The notes under the pieces were generated by a model. It did not search any database. It was not told the origin of the DNA and saw nothing but the letters and a program-made list of their open reading frames with translations. Positions 9,306 to 19,800 of a stretch of DNA of 64,000 nt are shown here, in pieces. Source of the DNA: Aquimonas voraii. GTDB taxonomy: Bacteria; Pseudomonadota; Gammaproteobacteria; Xanthomonadales; Xanthomonadaceae. Numbering within the stretch: position 1 is the first letter of the stretch; each line of letters starts with the position of its first letter. The stretch spans positions 186,001-250,000 of the forward strand of contig NZ_FNAG01000003.1 of assembly GCF_900101825.1 (NCBI RefSeq), in the 5' to 3' direction. Both the position numbers and the translations under genes were made by a program.

Positions 9306-11435
9306 ATGGTAGCGAGAACGGGTGGACCCGGCGACGGCGGACAGGGCGCGAGCGATGCGGTGTCGGTCGGGCTGGCCGCAGCGGAAGAATTCCATGGCAG
9401 CGAATCGGCGATCTCGCGCTGGCTGACCGTTTTGCTGGCCCTGTTGTGTACCTGTGTGAGCGCAGCAGCCGCGGAGTCTTCTACTGAGAGCCTGCTGGCG
9501 CCGATCTTCCAGAACCACGCCGTGCTGCAGCGCGATGCGCCCATCCGGCTGTACGGTCGCGCGGAGGCGGGTGCGTCGCTGCAGATCCGCTTGGCCGCGC
9601 ATCGCCTGCAGGTCGAGTCCGATGCCCAGGGCGATTGGCGGGCCGAGCTGCCCGCACTCCCGGCCGGTGGGCCGCACGTGCTCGAAGTGCGGTCCGGCGC
9701 GCGCGTGCAGCGCGTCGAGGATGTGCTCATCGGTGACGTCTGGCTCTGCTCCGGTCAATCCAACATGGTGCTGCCGGTGCGCCGCAGTCTGGACGCCGAC
9801 AGCGAGATCGCGCAGGCGCAGAACGACCGGATCCGCATGTTCACGCTGCCCGAGGCGGCGTCGCTCCGGCCTGCATCCGCGTTCGCTCGTCCAATCGCGT
9901 GGCAGCTGACGAATCCGGACACGGTCGGTGAGTTCTCGGCCGCCTGCTACTACTTTGCCCGCGAGCTGCAGAAGCAGATTGACGCCCCGATGGGCCTGAT
10001 CGTCGCCGCGTGGGGGGGCTCGCGCATCCAGGCCTGGATCAGCACGGAGGCCTTGTCGGCGCAGGGCGAGCACGACGATGAACTCGACGCCATGCAGCGC
10101 TATGCCGTGGACCCGGCCGCAGGCGCCGCACGTTGGGGCGAACGCTGGACCGGGTGGTGGCGTCGGCACGGCAGCCGGGGGCCGACGGATGCGCCGTGGT
10201 CGAGCAGCTTCCGCGAAGACGCCGATTGGGCCGATGCGCCTGCCGAACTCGGCGCCTGGGAACGCTGGGGCGTGCCGGAGCTCGCCGCCTACGACGGCAT
10301 GCTGTGGTATCGCAGCGGCCTGCGACTGACGCGCGCGCAGGCCCGCCAGCGCGCCGTGCTGGAGCTTGGCGCCGCCGACGAAACCGATGTGACCTGGGTC
10401 AACGGTCGCGTGGTCGGCAGCCTGTACGGACCCGGCGAAGGGCGTCGCTATGCGCTGCCGCCGGGTCTGCTGCGCGCTGGCGAGAACCACATCGTCGTCA
10501 ATGTGCTCGACACCTGGCGGGACGGCGGCCTGGCCGGGCCGGCCAGTGCCCACGCCCTGGTTTTCCAGGACGGCACGCGCGTGGCGCTCGATCGCGGCTG
10601 GCGCTGGCGCAAGGCGAGCGCCGCCGGCTCGCCGCCGCGTGCGCCCTGGCAGAGCGCGGCCGGACTGTCCACGCTCTACAACGGCATGATCGCGCCGCTC
10701 GGCGCCTACGGATTACGCGGCGTGGTCTGGTACCAGGGCGAGTCCAACACCTTCGAGGCCGCGGCCTATGCCGACCTGCTGAAGTCGCTGATCGCCGACT
10801 GGCGGCAGCGCTTCAAGGCGCCGCTGCCCTGGCTCAACGTGCAGCTGGCCGGCTTCGGTGCGCCGCCGACGGCGCCTGCCGACAGCGCCTGGGCCGAACT
10901 GCGCGAGGTGCAGCGTCGCCATGCGGCCAGCGACCCGCGCTACGGCATCGCAGCCGCGGTCGATCTTGGCGACCGTTACGACATTCATCCGCCGAACAAA
11001 CAGGAGCTGGGGCGCCGGCTGGCGCGGCTGGCGCGACATCTCGTCTACGCCGAGACCGCACTCGCGCCGAGCGGCCCGCAGCCGGTCCGCGCCTGGCGCG
11101 AGGAGGGCCAAGTGCGCCTGCAGTTCGGCCAGCTCAGCGGCGCGCTGCTCAGCCATGGCGCCGAGCACCCGATCGGCTTCGAGCTGTGCACGGCGGCCAG
11201 CCAGGCCGGGTCAGCGCAGACAGATCTGCGATCCGACCGAGCCCCGCTGCAGTGCCGCTACGCGCAGGCCGAGCTGCACGGCATGCAGGTGTCTCTGCGC
11301 GCCGACAACGCCGCGCAGGCCACCCATGTGCGCCATGCCTGGGCCGACAACCCGGTCATCACCCTGTTCGACAGCGCGGGCCTGCCTGCGCAGCCTTTCG
11401 AACTGCCGATCACGCCCGACGCCGCCGAGGAATGA
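9306..11435 (+). CDS. Secreted SGNH carbohydrate esterase (sialate O-acetylesterase-like), probable acetylxylan esterase
   Basis: Probable periplasmic deacetylase of xylan side groups. The nucleophile Ser lies in LCSGQSNM (about residue 152), the oxyanion block is GVVWYQGESNT, and the catalytic-His motif is RYDIHPPNK. Between the first two motifs, around residues 300-440, sits a jelly-roll domain of the beta-galactosidase sugar-binding type (TWVNGRVVG, GENHIVVNVLD), typical of larger family members. The start at 9306 has GGGAG nine bases upstream; this leaves about 38 residues before the hydrophobic signal sequence WLTVLLALLCTCVSAAAA, so a later start is possible. The next GH43 gene begins four bases after the stop. 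Confidence 0.82.
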   Translation: MVARTGGPGDGGQGASDAVSVGLAAAEEFHGSESAISRWLTVLLALLCTCVSAAAAESSTESLLAPIFQNHAVLQRDAPIRLYGRAEAGASLQIRLAAHRLQVESDAQGDWRAELPALPAGGPHVLEVRSGARVQRVEDVLIGDVWLCSGQSNMVLPVRRSLDADSEIAQAQNDRIRMFTLPEAASLRPASAFARPIAWQLTNPDTVGEFSAACYYFARELQKQIDAPMGLIVAAWGGSRIQAWISTEALSAQGEHDDELDAMQRYAVDPAAGAARWGERWTGWWRRHGSRGPTDAPWSSSFREDADWADAPAELGAWERWGVPELAAYDGMLWYRSGLRLTRAQARQRAVLELGAADETDVTWVNGRVVGSLYGPGEGRRYALPPGLLRAGENHIVVNVLDTWRDGGLAGPASAHALVFQDGTRVALDRGWRWRKASAAGSPPRAPWQSAAGLSTLYNGMIAPLGAYGLRGVVWYQGESNTFEAAAYADLLKSLIADWRQRFKAPLPWLNVQLAGFGAPPTAPADSAWAELREVQRRHAASDPRYGIAAAVDLGDRYDIHPPNKQELGRRLARLARHLVYAETALAPSGPQPVRAWREEGQVRLQFGQLSGALLSHGAEHPIGFELCTAASQAGSAQTDLRSDRAPLQCRYAQAELHGMQVSLRADNAAQATHVRHAWADNPVITLFDSAGLPAQPFELPITPDAAEE

Positions 11436-11439
11436 ATTC

Positions 11440-13140
11440 ATGCACACACTGTCCGACCACGCCTCGTCCGGTCTTCGCAGACCCACGCGCATGCGCTCGC
11501 TGCTGGCGGCCTGTGTGGCGCTGATTTCCGCGCAGTCAGCCGCCGCGCAGTCGGCGCTGTTCGACCATTTCCGCTACGTCGGCCGCGATGCGGTGTTCGA
11601 GCAGCCACTGCCCGAGGGCCACTTCCGCAACCCGATCCTGTCCGGCTTCCATCCGGACCCCAGCATCACCCGCGTCGGTGACCGCTACTACCTGGTGCAC
11701 TCGACCTTCGTCTGGTTTCCCGGCATTCCGGTGTTCGAGAGTCGCGATCTCGTCCACTGGACGCAGATCGGCAGCGTCATCGATCGCGAGGGCCAGCTCG
11801 ATTTCAAGGGCCTCGGGGTGTCGCGCGGCGTGTTCGCGCCGACCATCGAACACCACGAGGGCACCTTCTACGTGTTCAACACCGCCGTCGACAACGGTGG
11901 CAATTTCCTGGTGACCGCGAAGGATCCGGCGGGGCCGTGGTCGGATCCGATCTGGCTGCCCGGCATCGATGGCATCGACCCCTCGCTCTATGTCGATGCT
12001 GACGGCCAGGCCTACGTGCTCAACAACGGTCCACCCGAAGGCGAGCCGCGCTACGACGGCCACCGCGCGATCTGGATGCAGGCCTTCGATCTGAAGACGA
12101 ACACGCCCTTCGGCCCGCGTCGGGTGCTGATCGACGGCGGCGTCGATCCCTCGACCCAGCCGATCTGGATCGAAGGGCCGCACATTTATCGGGTGGACGG
12201 CTGGTACTACCTGGTCTGCGCCGAGGGCGGCACCGGCCCGCAGCACTCGCAGGTGGTGCTGCGCAGCCGCGAGGTCTGGGGGCCGTATGTCCCCTATGAG
12301 AACAACCCGATCCTGACCCAGCGCGATCTCGATCCTGCGCGCCCACACCCGATCACCAATGCCGGCCATGCTGATCTGGTGCAGACGGACGACGGCAGCT
12401 GGTGGGCGACCTTCCTGTCGAGCCGTACCTATGGCGAGGTGCACTACAACACCGGTCGCGAGACCTTCCTGCTGCCGGTCGAGTGGCGCGAGGGCTGGCC
12501 GCACATCCTGCCTGAGGGCAGGCCCATTCCCAGCGTGCTGCCGGCGCCGAAAGCGATGCAGGGTGATGCAAGGCAGGCGCCGCTGTCCGGCAACTTCGAA
12601 TGGCGGGACGACTTCGACGGTCCGCAGATGGACCTCGCCTGGCTCAGCCTTCGCGGCCCCAGTCAGGACTGGGCATCACTTCAGGATCAAGCAGGCTGGC
12701 TGCACTTGAGTGCCCAGTCGGATCGGCTGGAAGGCAGCGGCCGTCCCGCCTTTCTGGGCCGCCGCCAGCAGCATCTGGCGTTCGAGGCCGAGTTGCGCGT
12801 CGCCACTCCGGAAAGCACCGCGATCTCGGCCGGCCTGGTGGCGTTTCAGAACGAGGATCACTGGTACTACTTGAGCCTGCGTCGGACCGATGCCGGCCGT
12901 ACGCTGCAACTGCAGAAGCGGGCGGCTGGCGAAACGCGGACGGTCGCCGAGGTCGAGCTTGCTGAGGGTGGGCCTCTGCTGCTGCAGGTCGCGGGTCAGG
13001 ATGCCGACTACCGGTTCACCTATGACCTGGGCGAAGGCCCGTTGCCCATCGGTGGCGTGCAGGACGGCCGCATCCTCAGCACCGATGTCGCCGGCGGTTT
13101 CGTCGGGGCGATGCTCGGCCCCCATGTGACCTTGATCTAG
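11440..13140 (+). CDS. Secreted GH43 glycosidase with C-terminal beta-xylosidase-type beta-sandwich
   Basis: 566-residue enzyme expected in the periplasm, removing xylose or arabinose from xylo-oligosaccharides. The signal peptide is RSLLAACVALISAQSAAAQS. The GH43 domain carries FHPDPSITR (base Asp), IDGIDPSLYVD (second Asp) and IWIEGPHIYR (acid Glu), then a C-terminal concanavalin-like sandwich from about residue 385 (FEWRDDFDG; ISAGLVAFQNEDHWYY). The start at 11440 follows GAGG within the end of the esterase gene. It differs from the cytoplasmic GH43 at 3186 in having a signal peptide and the extra domain, so the locus splits depolymerisation between two compartments. Confidence 0.9.
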   Translation: MHTLSDHASSGLRRPTRMRSLLAACVALISAQSAAAQSALFDHFRYVGRDAVFEQPLPEGHFRNPILSGFHPDPSITRVGDRYYLVHSTFVWFPGIPVFESRDLVHWTQIGSVIDREGQLDFKGLGVSRGVFAPTIEHHEGTFYVFNTAVDNGGNFLVTAKDPAGPWSDPIWLPGIDGIDPSLYVDADGQAYVLNNGPPEGEPRYDGHRAIWMQAFDLKTNTPFGPRRVLIDGGVDPSTQPIWIEGPHIYRVDGWYYLVCAEGGTGPQHSQVVLRSREVWGPYVPYENNPILTQRDLDPARPHPITNAGHADLVQTDDGSWWATFLSSRTYGEVHYNTGRETFLLPVEWREGWPHILPEGRPIPSVLPAPKAMQGDARQAPLSGNFEWRDDFDGPQMDLAWLSLRGPSQDWASLQDQAGWLHLSAQSDRLEGSGRPAFLGRRQQHLAFEAELRVATPESTAISAGLVAFQNEDHWYYLSLRRTDAGRTLQLQKRAAGETRTVAEVELAEGGPLLLQVAGQDADYRFTYDLGEGPLPIGGVQDGRILSTDVAGGFVGAMLGPHVTLI

Positions 13141-13155
13141 CGCTGAGGCGGGGCT

Positions 13156-14754
13156 CTATGCGTTCTTGAGCACTGCCGATGGCCGCGTGCGCATTTCTGG
13201 CGGACGCTCGGCCGGGCAGTAGCGCTCAAGAAAGGCCTGATGGCTCGGCATCGAGTCCACGCGCCGCTGGATCGGCTGTCGGATTGCCGCCAGCAGTTGG
13301 GCAAGGTCGGCATCCGGCAACGCTCTGGACAGGGGATGGTGCGCGCGTGGCGTGATGCCCTGCCCGAGCATCACATGCGTCCACGAGTCGACTCGGAACA
13401 GCTCATCCTCGCCCTGCCAGGCATGGGCGCGATCGCGGAACAGGGCGATGCGCTGTGCCAGCGAATCCGGCAGGCCCATGGCCCGGCATTCCCGCCACAT
13501 TGGCTCGTCGCGCTGGTTCGCGTGGTAGTGCAGGATGATGAAGTCGCGCACGTGCTCGGCTTCCGCGCGGCTCGCCTCGTTGTAGCGGCGCACCAGCGAG
13601 TCGTCGATGCCGGCGAAGGGAAACATGTGGATCAGCCGTGCCACGCCACTGAGGGCGAGGTGAATGCTGGTGGATTCCAGCGGCTCGATGAAGCCGCTCG
13701 ACAGGCCAAGCGCGACGACGTTGCGATTCCACACCTGACGCCTGCGCCCGGTCACGAAGGGCAACACCATCGGCGGCCGCAGGGCGGCGCCCTGCGTGGC
13801 CGCCCGCAGGCGCGCGCTGGCCTCGTCGTCGGACATGTAGCGACTGCAGAACACCCAGCCGTTGCCGACGCGATGCTGCAGTGGGATCTGCCAACGCCAG
13901 CCCGCGCTGTGGGCGCTGGCCTGCGTGTAGGGCGCGGCGGGCCCGACTGACTCGGTCTGCATCGCCACCGCGCGGTCACAGGGCAGCCAGTGGGTCCAGT
14001 CCTCGTAGCCGGTCTTCAGGGTCTGCTCGATCAGCAGGCCGCGGAAGCCCGTGCAGTCGATGAACAGATCGCCCTCGATGACCTGGCCGCTGTCCAACAC
14101 CAGCGCCGCGACATCGCCGCTGACTGGATGCTGTCGCGCCTCGCGGATCTTGCCCTCTACCCGCACCAGACCCTGCTGCTCGGCGCGACGGCGCAGGAAG
14201 GCGGCGTACTGCGCGGCATCCAGATGGTAGGCATAGCTCAGCTCCCCTTGCCCGGGGCCCGACTGCGCGAGCTCCCAGCGCGTCGACCAGCTCGCGGCGC
14301 TGCCCTGGGCGGCACCGGTCAAGGCGAAACGATCCGCACGCGAGGCGGCTGCCTCCAGGCAGTAGTCAGCGAGATCGGAGCGCTGGCCACGGCGCAGGCT
14401 TTCCAGCCAGAAATGATGGAACTCGCAGGCCCAGGTGCCGAGCCCGGTGCGGCCGAAGGGGTGGATATAGGTCTCGCCCTCGCGGCCCCAGTCGCTGAAC
14501 TTGATCGACAGCTTGAAGCAGGCGGCGGTGGCGCGCATGAACTCGCGCTCGTCGATCTGCAGCAGGCGATGGAAGGTGCGGACGGTTGGAATGGTCGACT
14601 CACCGACGCCGATCGTGCCGATCTGTTCTGACTCGACCAGGGTAATGTCGAGCAGATCGCGGAACTGGTGACTCAAGGCACAGGCTGCGACCCAGCCTGC
14701 GGTGCCGCCGCCGGCGATCACGACCCTGCGGATCCTGCGCGCTTCATCGGCCAT
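13156..14754 (-). CDS. Flavin-dependent tryptophan-halogenase-like protein
   Basis: 532-residue member of the FAD-dependent halogenase family (PF04820). Visible motifs: the dinucleotide fold VVIAGGGTAGWVAAC, GVGESTIPTVRTFH, the context of the catalytic Lys (CFKLSIKFSDW), the WxWxIP signature (GWRWQIP), and FIEPLESTSIHLA near the active-site Glu. All residues expected for halogenation chemistry appear present, so it is not obviously decayed. It ends a minus-strand run receptor-SapC-cupin-halogenase. Relatives beside TonB-dependent receptors are known in Xanthomonas, Caulobacter and Brevundimonas; some halogenate indoles in vitro, but their natural substrate is unknown. A role on a xylan-derived or aromatic ligand here is speculation. 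Confidence 0.85.
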   Translation of the reverse strand: MADEARRIRRVVIAGGGTAGWVAACALSHQFRDLLDITLVESEQIGTIGVGESTIPTVRTFHRLLQIDEREFMRATAACFKLSIKFSDWGREGETYIHPFGRTGLGTWACEFHHFWLESLRRGQRSDLADYCLEAAASRADRFALTGAAQGSAASWSTRWELAQSGPGQGELSYAYHLDAAQYAAFLRRRAEQQGLVRVEGKIREARQHPVSGDVAALVLDSGQVIEGDLFIDCTGFRGLLIEQTLKTGYEDWTHWLPCDRAVAMQTESVGPAAPYTQASAHSAGWRWQIPLQHRVGNGWVFCSRYMSDDEASARLRAATQGAALRPPMVLPFVTGRRRQVWNRNVVALGLSSGFIEPLESTSIHLALSGVARLIHMFPFAGIDDSLVRRYNEASRAEAEHVRDFIILHYHANQRDEPMWRECRAMGLPDSLAQRIALFRDRAHAWQGEDELFRVDSWTHVMLGQGITPRAHHPLSRALPDADLAQLLAAIRQPIQRRVDSMPSHQAFLERYCPAERPPEMRTRPSAVLKNA

Positions 14755-14820
14755 CTGTGCACTCCAGTCGCAGGCGGGCTGCGCGCGATCGCCGCTGGCG
14801 ATTTGCGGACAGCGCCGCCG

Positions 14821-15843
14821 TCATCGGTTGAGCTTGCTGATCAGCATCGCGCGCAGCTGGCGCGCGAGTGCTTCGTCGATCGGTCCCAGCACATGGCGGG
14901 CCGCCGACGGCAGGTGCGCGCCGGCGCGATCGGCGGGGCCGAACACGTAGTAGTCGAAGACTTCGCGCCAAGCGCGCTTTTCGGCCTCCGGACGATCGCG
15001 CAGCGTCCACAGCGCGTGGTAGAGCGCATGCATGGGCGTTGGCATCCAGGCGGGATGACTGCTCCACCAGTAGTTGACCAGCACGTTGAAGGCGTCCAGC
15101 GCTTCGACGTGATGCCACCACAGGCTGGGAATGAAGAGCGCATCGCCGGCTTCGAGCACGACCGACCGTGCCACCGCCATCGCCTCGCGGAAGCGCGGAT
15201 AGCGATCCAGATCGGGCGCCGCGAAGTCGACCACGCTGACCGCCTGGCCACCCGGCGTCGGGTCGAGCGGGCCAGGATAAAGATTGCCGATCTGGTCGGG
15301 CGGAAACAGGGTGAAGCGTCGACGCCCAACCGCGCAGCAGGCCAGGTTGTTGGGCGCGTCGTAGTGGCAGGATGCGGTCACGCGATTGCCGATCCAGATG
15401 CTCGGCGGCGCATCCACGCCCTGTGCCGCGAAATCGAGCTCGTTGTGCGCGCGCAGGCCGGGGAAACAGGCATCCACGGGTAGCGAGGCCACGTAGTACA
15501 TGTCTGGTGCATCGGATTCGAGTCCAGCCGCGATCGCATCCAGCACGGTGGCCAGATCCCCCCGCTGCACCTCGCAGTTGAGCGCGGTGAAGTCATCGCT
15601 GTAGAAGGGCCTGCCACGCGCCTCGGGCCCGGCATGCGAGTACTGGACGGGACGCCCGTTGTAATGGGCGAGCAGTGCGGCGAAGGCATCCGCGGTCGAG
15701 TTCCGGCCCGCCTGCACCAGGGGCCAATCGCTCACCAGGCCGCGCAGCACGACCGGTTCACCGGCGGCGAGCAATGCCTGGAGCGGCAGTTCTCCCGCAG
15801 GGATACTGCTGAGGGAGCGCAGTTCGATGGCGCCTTCGATCAT
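14821..15843 (-). CDS. Cupin-like (JmjC-fold) Fe(II)/2-oxoglutarate-dependent oxygenase family protein
   Basis: 340-residue protein of the cupin_8 type. The facial-triad His and Asp are likely in ASCHYDAPNN and the distal His in SLWWHHVEALD; a supporting segment is RRFTLFPPDQIGNLYPGP. N-terminal PVVLRGLVSDWP is typical of these proteins. It lies 16 bases after the SapC gene and 66 bases before the halogenase, all on one strand. Family members hydroxylate proteins or small molecules; here the substrate is unknown. Co-occurrence with a halogenase and a TonB receptor suggests joint modification of the transported ligand or of a receptor-linked peptide, which is inference. Confidence 0.82.
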   Translation of the reverse strand: MIEGAIELRSLSSIPAGELPLQALLAAGEPVVLRGLVSDWPLVQAGRNSTADAFAALLAHYNGRPVQYSHAGPEARGRPFYSDDFTALNCEVQRGDLATVLDAIAAGLESDAPDMYYVASLPVDACFPGLRAHNELDFAAQGVDAPPSIWIGNRVTASCHYDAPNNLACCAVGRRRFTLFPPDQIGNLYPGPLDPTPGGQAVSVVDFAAPDLDRYPRFREAMAVARSVVLEAGDALFIPSLWWHHVEALDAFNVLVNYWWSSHPAWMPTPMHALYHALWTLRDRPEAEKRAWREVFDYYVFGPADRAGAHLPSAARHVLGPIDEALARQLRAMLISKLNR

Positions 15844-15859
15844 GTGCCAGCCGTCCGCA

Positions 15860-16624
15860 TCAGGCGACGCGCTCCGCCGTGGACGAGGGCGACGACGGCG
15901 CGCGCAGCCTGCGCTGCTTCTCTGCCAGCAGCCGACGCACGTTGTGCTGGGAGGCCAGCATCAGGTACGCGCCCTCCAGCCAGCCGGCCTGGTGCAGCGC
16001 GTGCAGATCGGACGGACCCAGTGCGGCCAGACGCTGGCGATCGATACCGTGCAGTCCACCGACCTTGACGCCGTGCTCGCTGTCGAAGCGCACCTCCAGC
16101 GGTACGGGCTGGATCAGGTCCAGCGCCTTGAAGGCCGCGCACATGATGCGGCTGGCCTGCGCGCCGCCATGGATGCCGCGGAGCACGGTGATGATGTGCT
16201 CCAGGTAGGGGCTGTGCCCGCCGTGTGGAAGGAACACCGCTTCGCCGTGATCCGTGCCGATCCGCGGGTGCTCCATATCGACGTGAATGACCGGCTCGGA
16301 CTCCGGCTCGCCTGCCGAGCCGCGCTGCTGGAAGCCGATCAGGAAGGGGCCGCGCGCAACCGCACCCGGCAGGTAGCTCGCCGCCCAGCGACCCTCGTAC
16401 AGGAACAGGTTCTCGCGCGGTTCGAAGCCCAGCAGGATGACCGGCTGGTACTCGCCGGAGCCGGCGTCCTGCTTCAGGAAGATCGGATACTCGCGCTGCA
16501 GCTCGGCGAACTCCGTCGGGAAGGCGGGCAGCATGCCAACCGAGTCGCCATACGCTGCGCCGAAACGTGTAATCACGCGAAGATCCGCGTGCGCGACGTT
16601 GTTCAGGACCTCATAGCGCGCCAT
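15860..16624 (-). CDS. SapC family protein
   Basis: 254-residue soluble protein starting MARYEVLNNVAHADLRVITR, the characteristic opening of SapC-like proteins (named after the Campylobacter surface-array locus). Further typical blocks are LLGFEPRENLF and WAASYLPGAVARGPFLIGF. I prefer the ATG at 16624 because GGGAG lies about 12 bases upstream and family members begin at this motif; a frame starting at 16690 adds a non-conserved tail. Biochemical function is not established. It is first after the TonB receptor, separated by a strong hairpin, so its level may be set by processing or partial termination of the receptor transcript. Confidence 0.8.
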   Translation of the reverse strand: MARYEVLNNVAHADLRVITRFGAAYGDSVGMLPAFPTEFAELQREYPIFLKQDAGSGEYQPVILLGFEPRENLFLYEGRWAASYLPGAVARGPFLIGFQQRGSAGEPESEPVIHVDMEHPRIGTDHGEAVFLPHGGHSPYLEHIITVLRGIHGGAQASRIMCAAFKALDLIQPVPLEVRFDSEHGVKVGGLHGIDRQRLAALGPSDLHALHQAGWLEGAYLMLASQHNVRRLLAEKQRRLRAPSSPSSTAERVA

Positions 16625-16738
16625 TGCAGTTGCAGGCTCCCGCGGCGATGCCGGTTCTTGATGCACGAGCTGACTGACAGTTTCACGCAAAACTCGTCTG
16701 CCGCAAGCGTGTGCGGCGTTCGGTGTGCCGGTTGCTTG

Positions 16739-16787
16739 CGCTGCTTCGGCAGCGCCCTGGGCCGCTGCCGAAGCAGCGGCCCAGGGC
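16739..16787 (-). promoter_or_regulatory. Two overlapping, mutually exclusive hairpins between receptor and SapC genes
   Basis: Arms 16739-16754 and 16763-16778 are a perfect 16-bp inverted repeat. Arms 16754-16768 and 16773-16787 form a second perfect 15-bp repeat. They share bases, so only one can form. On the minus strand the first-transcribed hairpin has a UUCG loop closed by C-G, an especially stable tetraloop. No T-run follows, so a simple intrinsic terminator is unlikely; mRNA stabilisation, processing or attenuation are possible. Confidence 0.6.
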
Positions 16788-16893
16788 TCCAGGCGGACTG
16801 ACCACTAGCGCAAGGCCAGCACCCGCTGGACCGCGTCGTCGGTGCATCCTTGATTGCGCGAGCGAGGCTGCAGGGAACCGGCTCGGCCTCAGC

Positions 16894-19800
16894 TCAGAAG
16901 GTGTAGCGGAAGCCCAGCATGTAGCGCGGGCTCTGATCGAGCAGTTTGATGAACTGGTTGTACGAACGTCCGCGCCAGCGGATGTCCTCGCCGGTCAGGT
17001 TGATCGCCTCCAGCGACACCGACATCCTGTCGTTGATCCGGTAGCTCGTGCTGAGGTCCCACTGGGTGTACTCCTCGACATAGAACGGATTGCGGCTGCC
17101 GCCCTGGTTGGCGAGGATCAGATACTCGTCGCGCCAGTTCCAAGCCAGGCGCACCGACCAGCCGTACTTTTCGTACATCAGCATCGCGTTGGCGGTGTCG
17201 CTGAGACCCAGCAGTGCGAACTGATCCACGGTTGGATCGCCCGCATCGTCGATGCCGACATCACCCTTGACGATGGTGTAGTTGGCGTACACGCCGAAGC
17301 CGCTGTCGCCGAAGAAGTACTGCCCACCGAGCTCCCAGCCGCTCAGCTTGGCCTTGCGCTGGTTGACCGGACGATTGACGTCGAACAGATAGAGCGGGTC
17401 GTCCTCCTCGCCCACCAGGTCGAAATCGAACTCCATCTGCAGCACTTGGGCGACCGTGCCGTTGTACGCCGCCAGGCCACCGGTGCCCGGGTTGCGTAGC
17501 AGCGCCAGGGCGGTGAACAGCGCGGTGTCGTTCGCTGAGCAGGCAGCGTCGACGTCGCCCCCGCCCGCGGCCACCTGGGTTCGGCAGTTGGCGCTGAGCA
17601 GGAAGTCGAGGGCGGCCCGAGCGTCGGGCCCGGAGGAGGGATCGCGCAGGTCGTATAGCGACTCGCGGACGACCGTGTTGCCGACGAAGTTGTCGACGCG
17701 CTTGTTCCAATAGGTCAGGGTGACGTAGCTGGAAGGTGCGAAGTACCACTCCAGGGCAAGATCGAGATTGTCCGCTTCGAGCGGAATCAGGGCCGGGTTC
17801 TGCGCGCTTCCGGTGGCCCGCGTCGAGGGATTGATCAGGATCGAACCGGTGGGCTGGTTCGGGCTTGGGCCCGCGTACAGATTGCCGTAGGGCACCCGCG
17901 ACATGGTCTGGCTGAACGAAGCGCGGCCCTTCAGGTCTTCGCGGAGGTCGATGCTGAAGTCCATGTTCGGCAGCAGATGGCTGTACTTCGCCTTTTCGCT
18001 GAAGGGTTGCAGCGTGTCCGAACGCACGATCCGGAAATCGTTGTTCGCCTGCCACTCGATGGCCCCGGGAATGGCCACCACCGAGGTCGAGGTGATGTCG
18101 GTGCGCTCGTAGCGCAGTCCGATGCGGCTGTTGACCGTTCTGCCAGCCAGCTCACCGTCAAGCTCGATCTGCACATAGGCGGCATCCACGGACTCGTTGA
18201 TCTCGTTGTCCGCGGCCAGCTGCGGGTTGACGCGGGTGCTTGCGCCGTAGCGCTGTGCCGCCCACTGCGCCAGCTCACTGGCGTCTCCGCGCCAAGCGCC
18301 GGTGGGAATGCCGGCGGTGCCGAAGTCATTGAACAGACGGGTGATGCTGAAGGGGGTCAGCAGGTCGGTCATGCCCGACTCGTTGCCCGCGTTGGCGACC
18401 CCCCAGTCGCCGAGCGCTGCGTACATCTCGCTGTTCTGGCGACGGGTCATGCGCGTGTCGGACGAATCCACGCCGAACTGGAAGCGTCCTCCATCAAACA
18501 TCCACTCGCCGTCGATCTTGCCCGCCTTGACCCGAGATTCTTGCGTCTGCGCGTTGATGCGCAGCACCTGCGAGCCCAGCTGCGAGGCGGGGAAATCGGG
18601 GTTGACCACCCCATTGGTGCCGGCCAGAGCGTCAGCATTGGTGGGATACCAGGTGCGCGAGGCGATCGGGAGGCCGTTGTTGAAGCGGAATTCCTGGGCC
18701 CAGCCACCACCGCAGTAGGGCCCACCGGCCTGGCAGTTGTTGGTTCCAGCAAGACTAAAGAACGTGGAGCCACCGCCGGTGAACGGATCGTTCGGCAGGC
18801 TACGCGACTTCGACTGGTGGGTGTCGACGGTGAATCGCAGGTCGTCGTTGGCGCGCCAGACCGCATTGAAGCCCAGCGAGTCCAGCCGGTACTTCTGCAT
18901 GCTGCGCTGCTGCTCCAAGCCGAAGTCCTTCAGGCCGACCACGTCCCGCAGGTAGATCGGTGTCGCGACCGCCTGGCCGGTGTCGAACTCGAGATGGGTG
19001 AAGCTGTTGGAGCGCTGCAGCCACTGCGTCTGCTCGCCTCGGTCCTCGGTGATTTCGTTGTTGCCGTAGGTGTAGTCCAGCGTCAGCGTCAGGCTGTCCG
19101 TCGGCGCGAACTGCAGAACGCCCTGAGCGTTCAAGCGCTCGCGCTGGAAGTCTGCGAAGGCGTAACGGATATCGTTCGGCATGCCGTAGAGCTGCCCGAT
19201 CGCGGGCGGGTTGACGACACTTGCACCCGGACGCAGGGCGGCCTCGGTTCCCGTCCACGGCTGCACATTCCATCCGTTCTCGGTGGCCTGGATCGATCCT
19301 CCCTGGCGCTCCTGATAGCTCGCGCTCAGGCTCACGCCCCAGGTCTTGTCGTCGTTCGCGTAGCTGAAGATGCCCGAGACCTCCGGGGTGATCTCCTGGT
19401 CGAACGGGGCCGACTCGTCGTACATGCCCTTGATCCCGGCGTTCGCCACCAGGCCAGCCCGATCCAGGGGGCGAGCGGTAAGGATGTTGATCGTGGCGCC
19501 GATGCCGCCGCTCGGCACATTCGCCTGGCCGGTCTTGTAGACCTCAAGACCGCTGACGGCCTCGGAGGCGAGCTGCGCGAAATTGAAGGCGCGCGTGCCG
19601 CCATCGACGCCGCCGATCGGCACCTGTCCGGGAGCGCCAAAAGCATCCGCGCCGGGGATCTGCCGCCCGTTCAGGGTCACCAGATTGAACTGCGGGCCGA
19701 AGCCACGCGCGGTGACCTGCGCGCCTTCGCCGTCGCGGCGCTCGATCGAGATGCCGGTGATGCGCTGCAGTGACTCTGCAAGATTGGTGTCTGGAAACTT

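Noticed and set aside
17977-19773. 598-codon plus-strand frame over the TonB receptor
   Set aside because: Composition typical of antisense of a barrel gene; the minus-strand receptor has plug, TonB box and terminal Phe motif.
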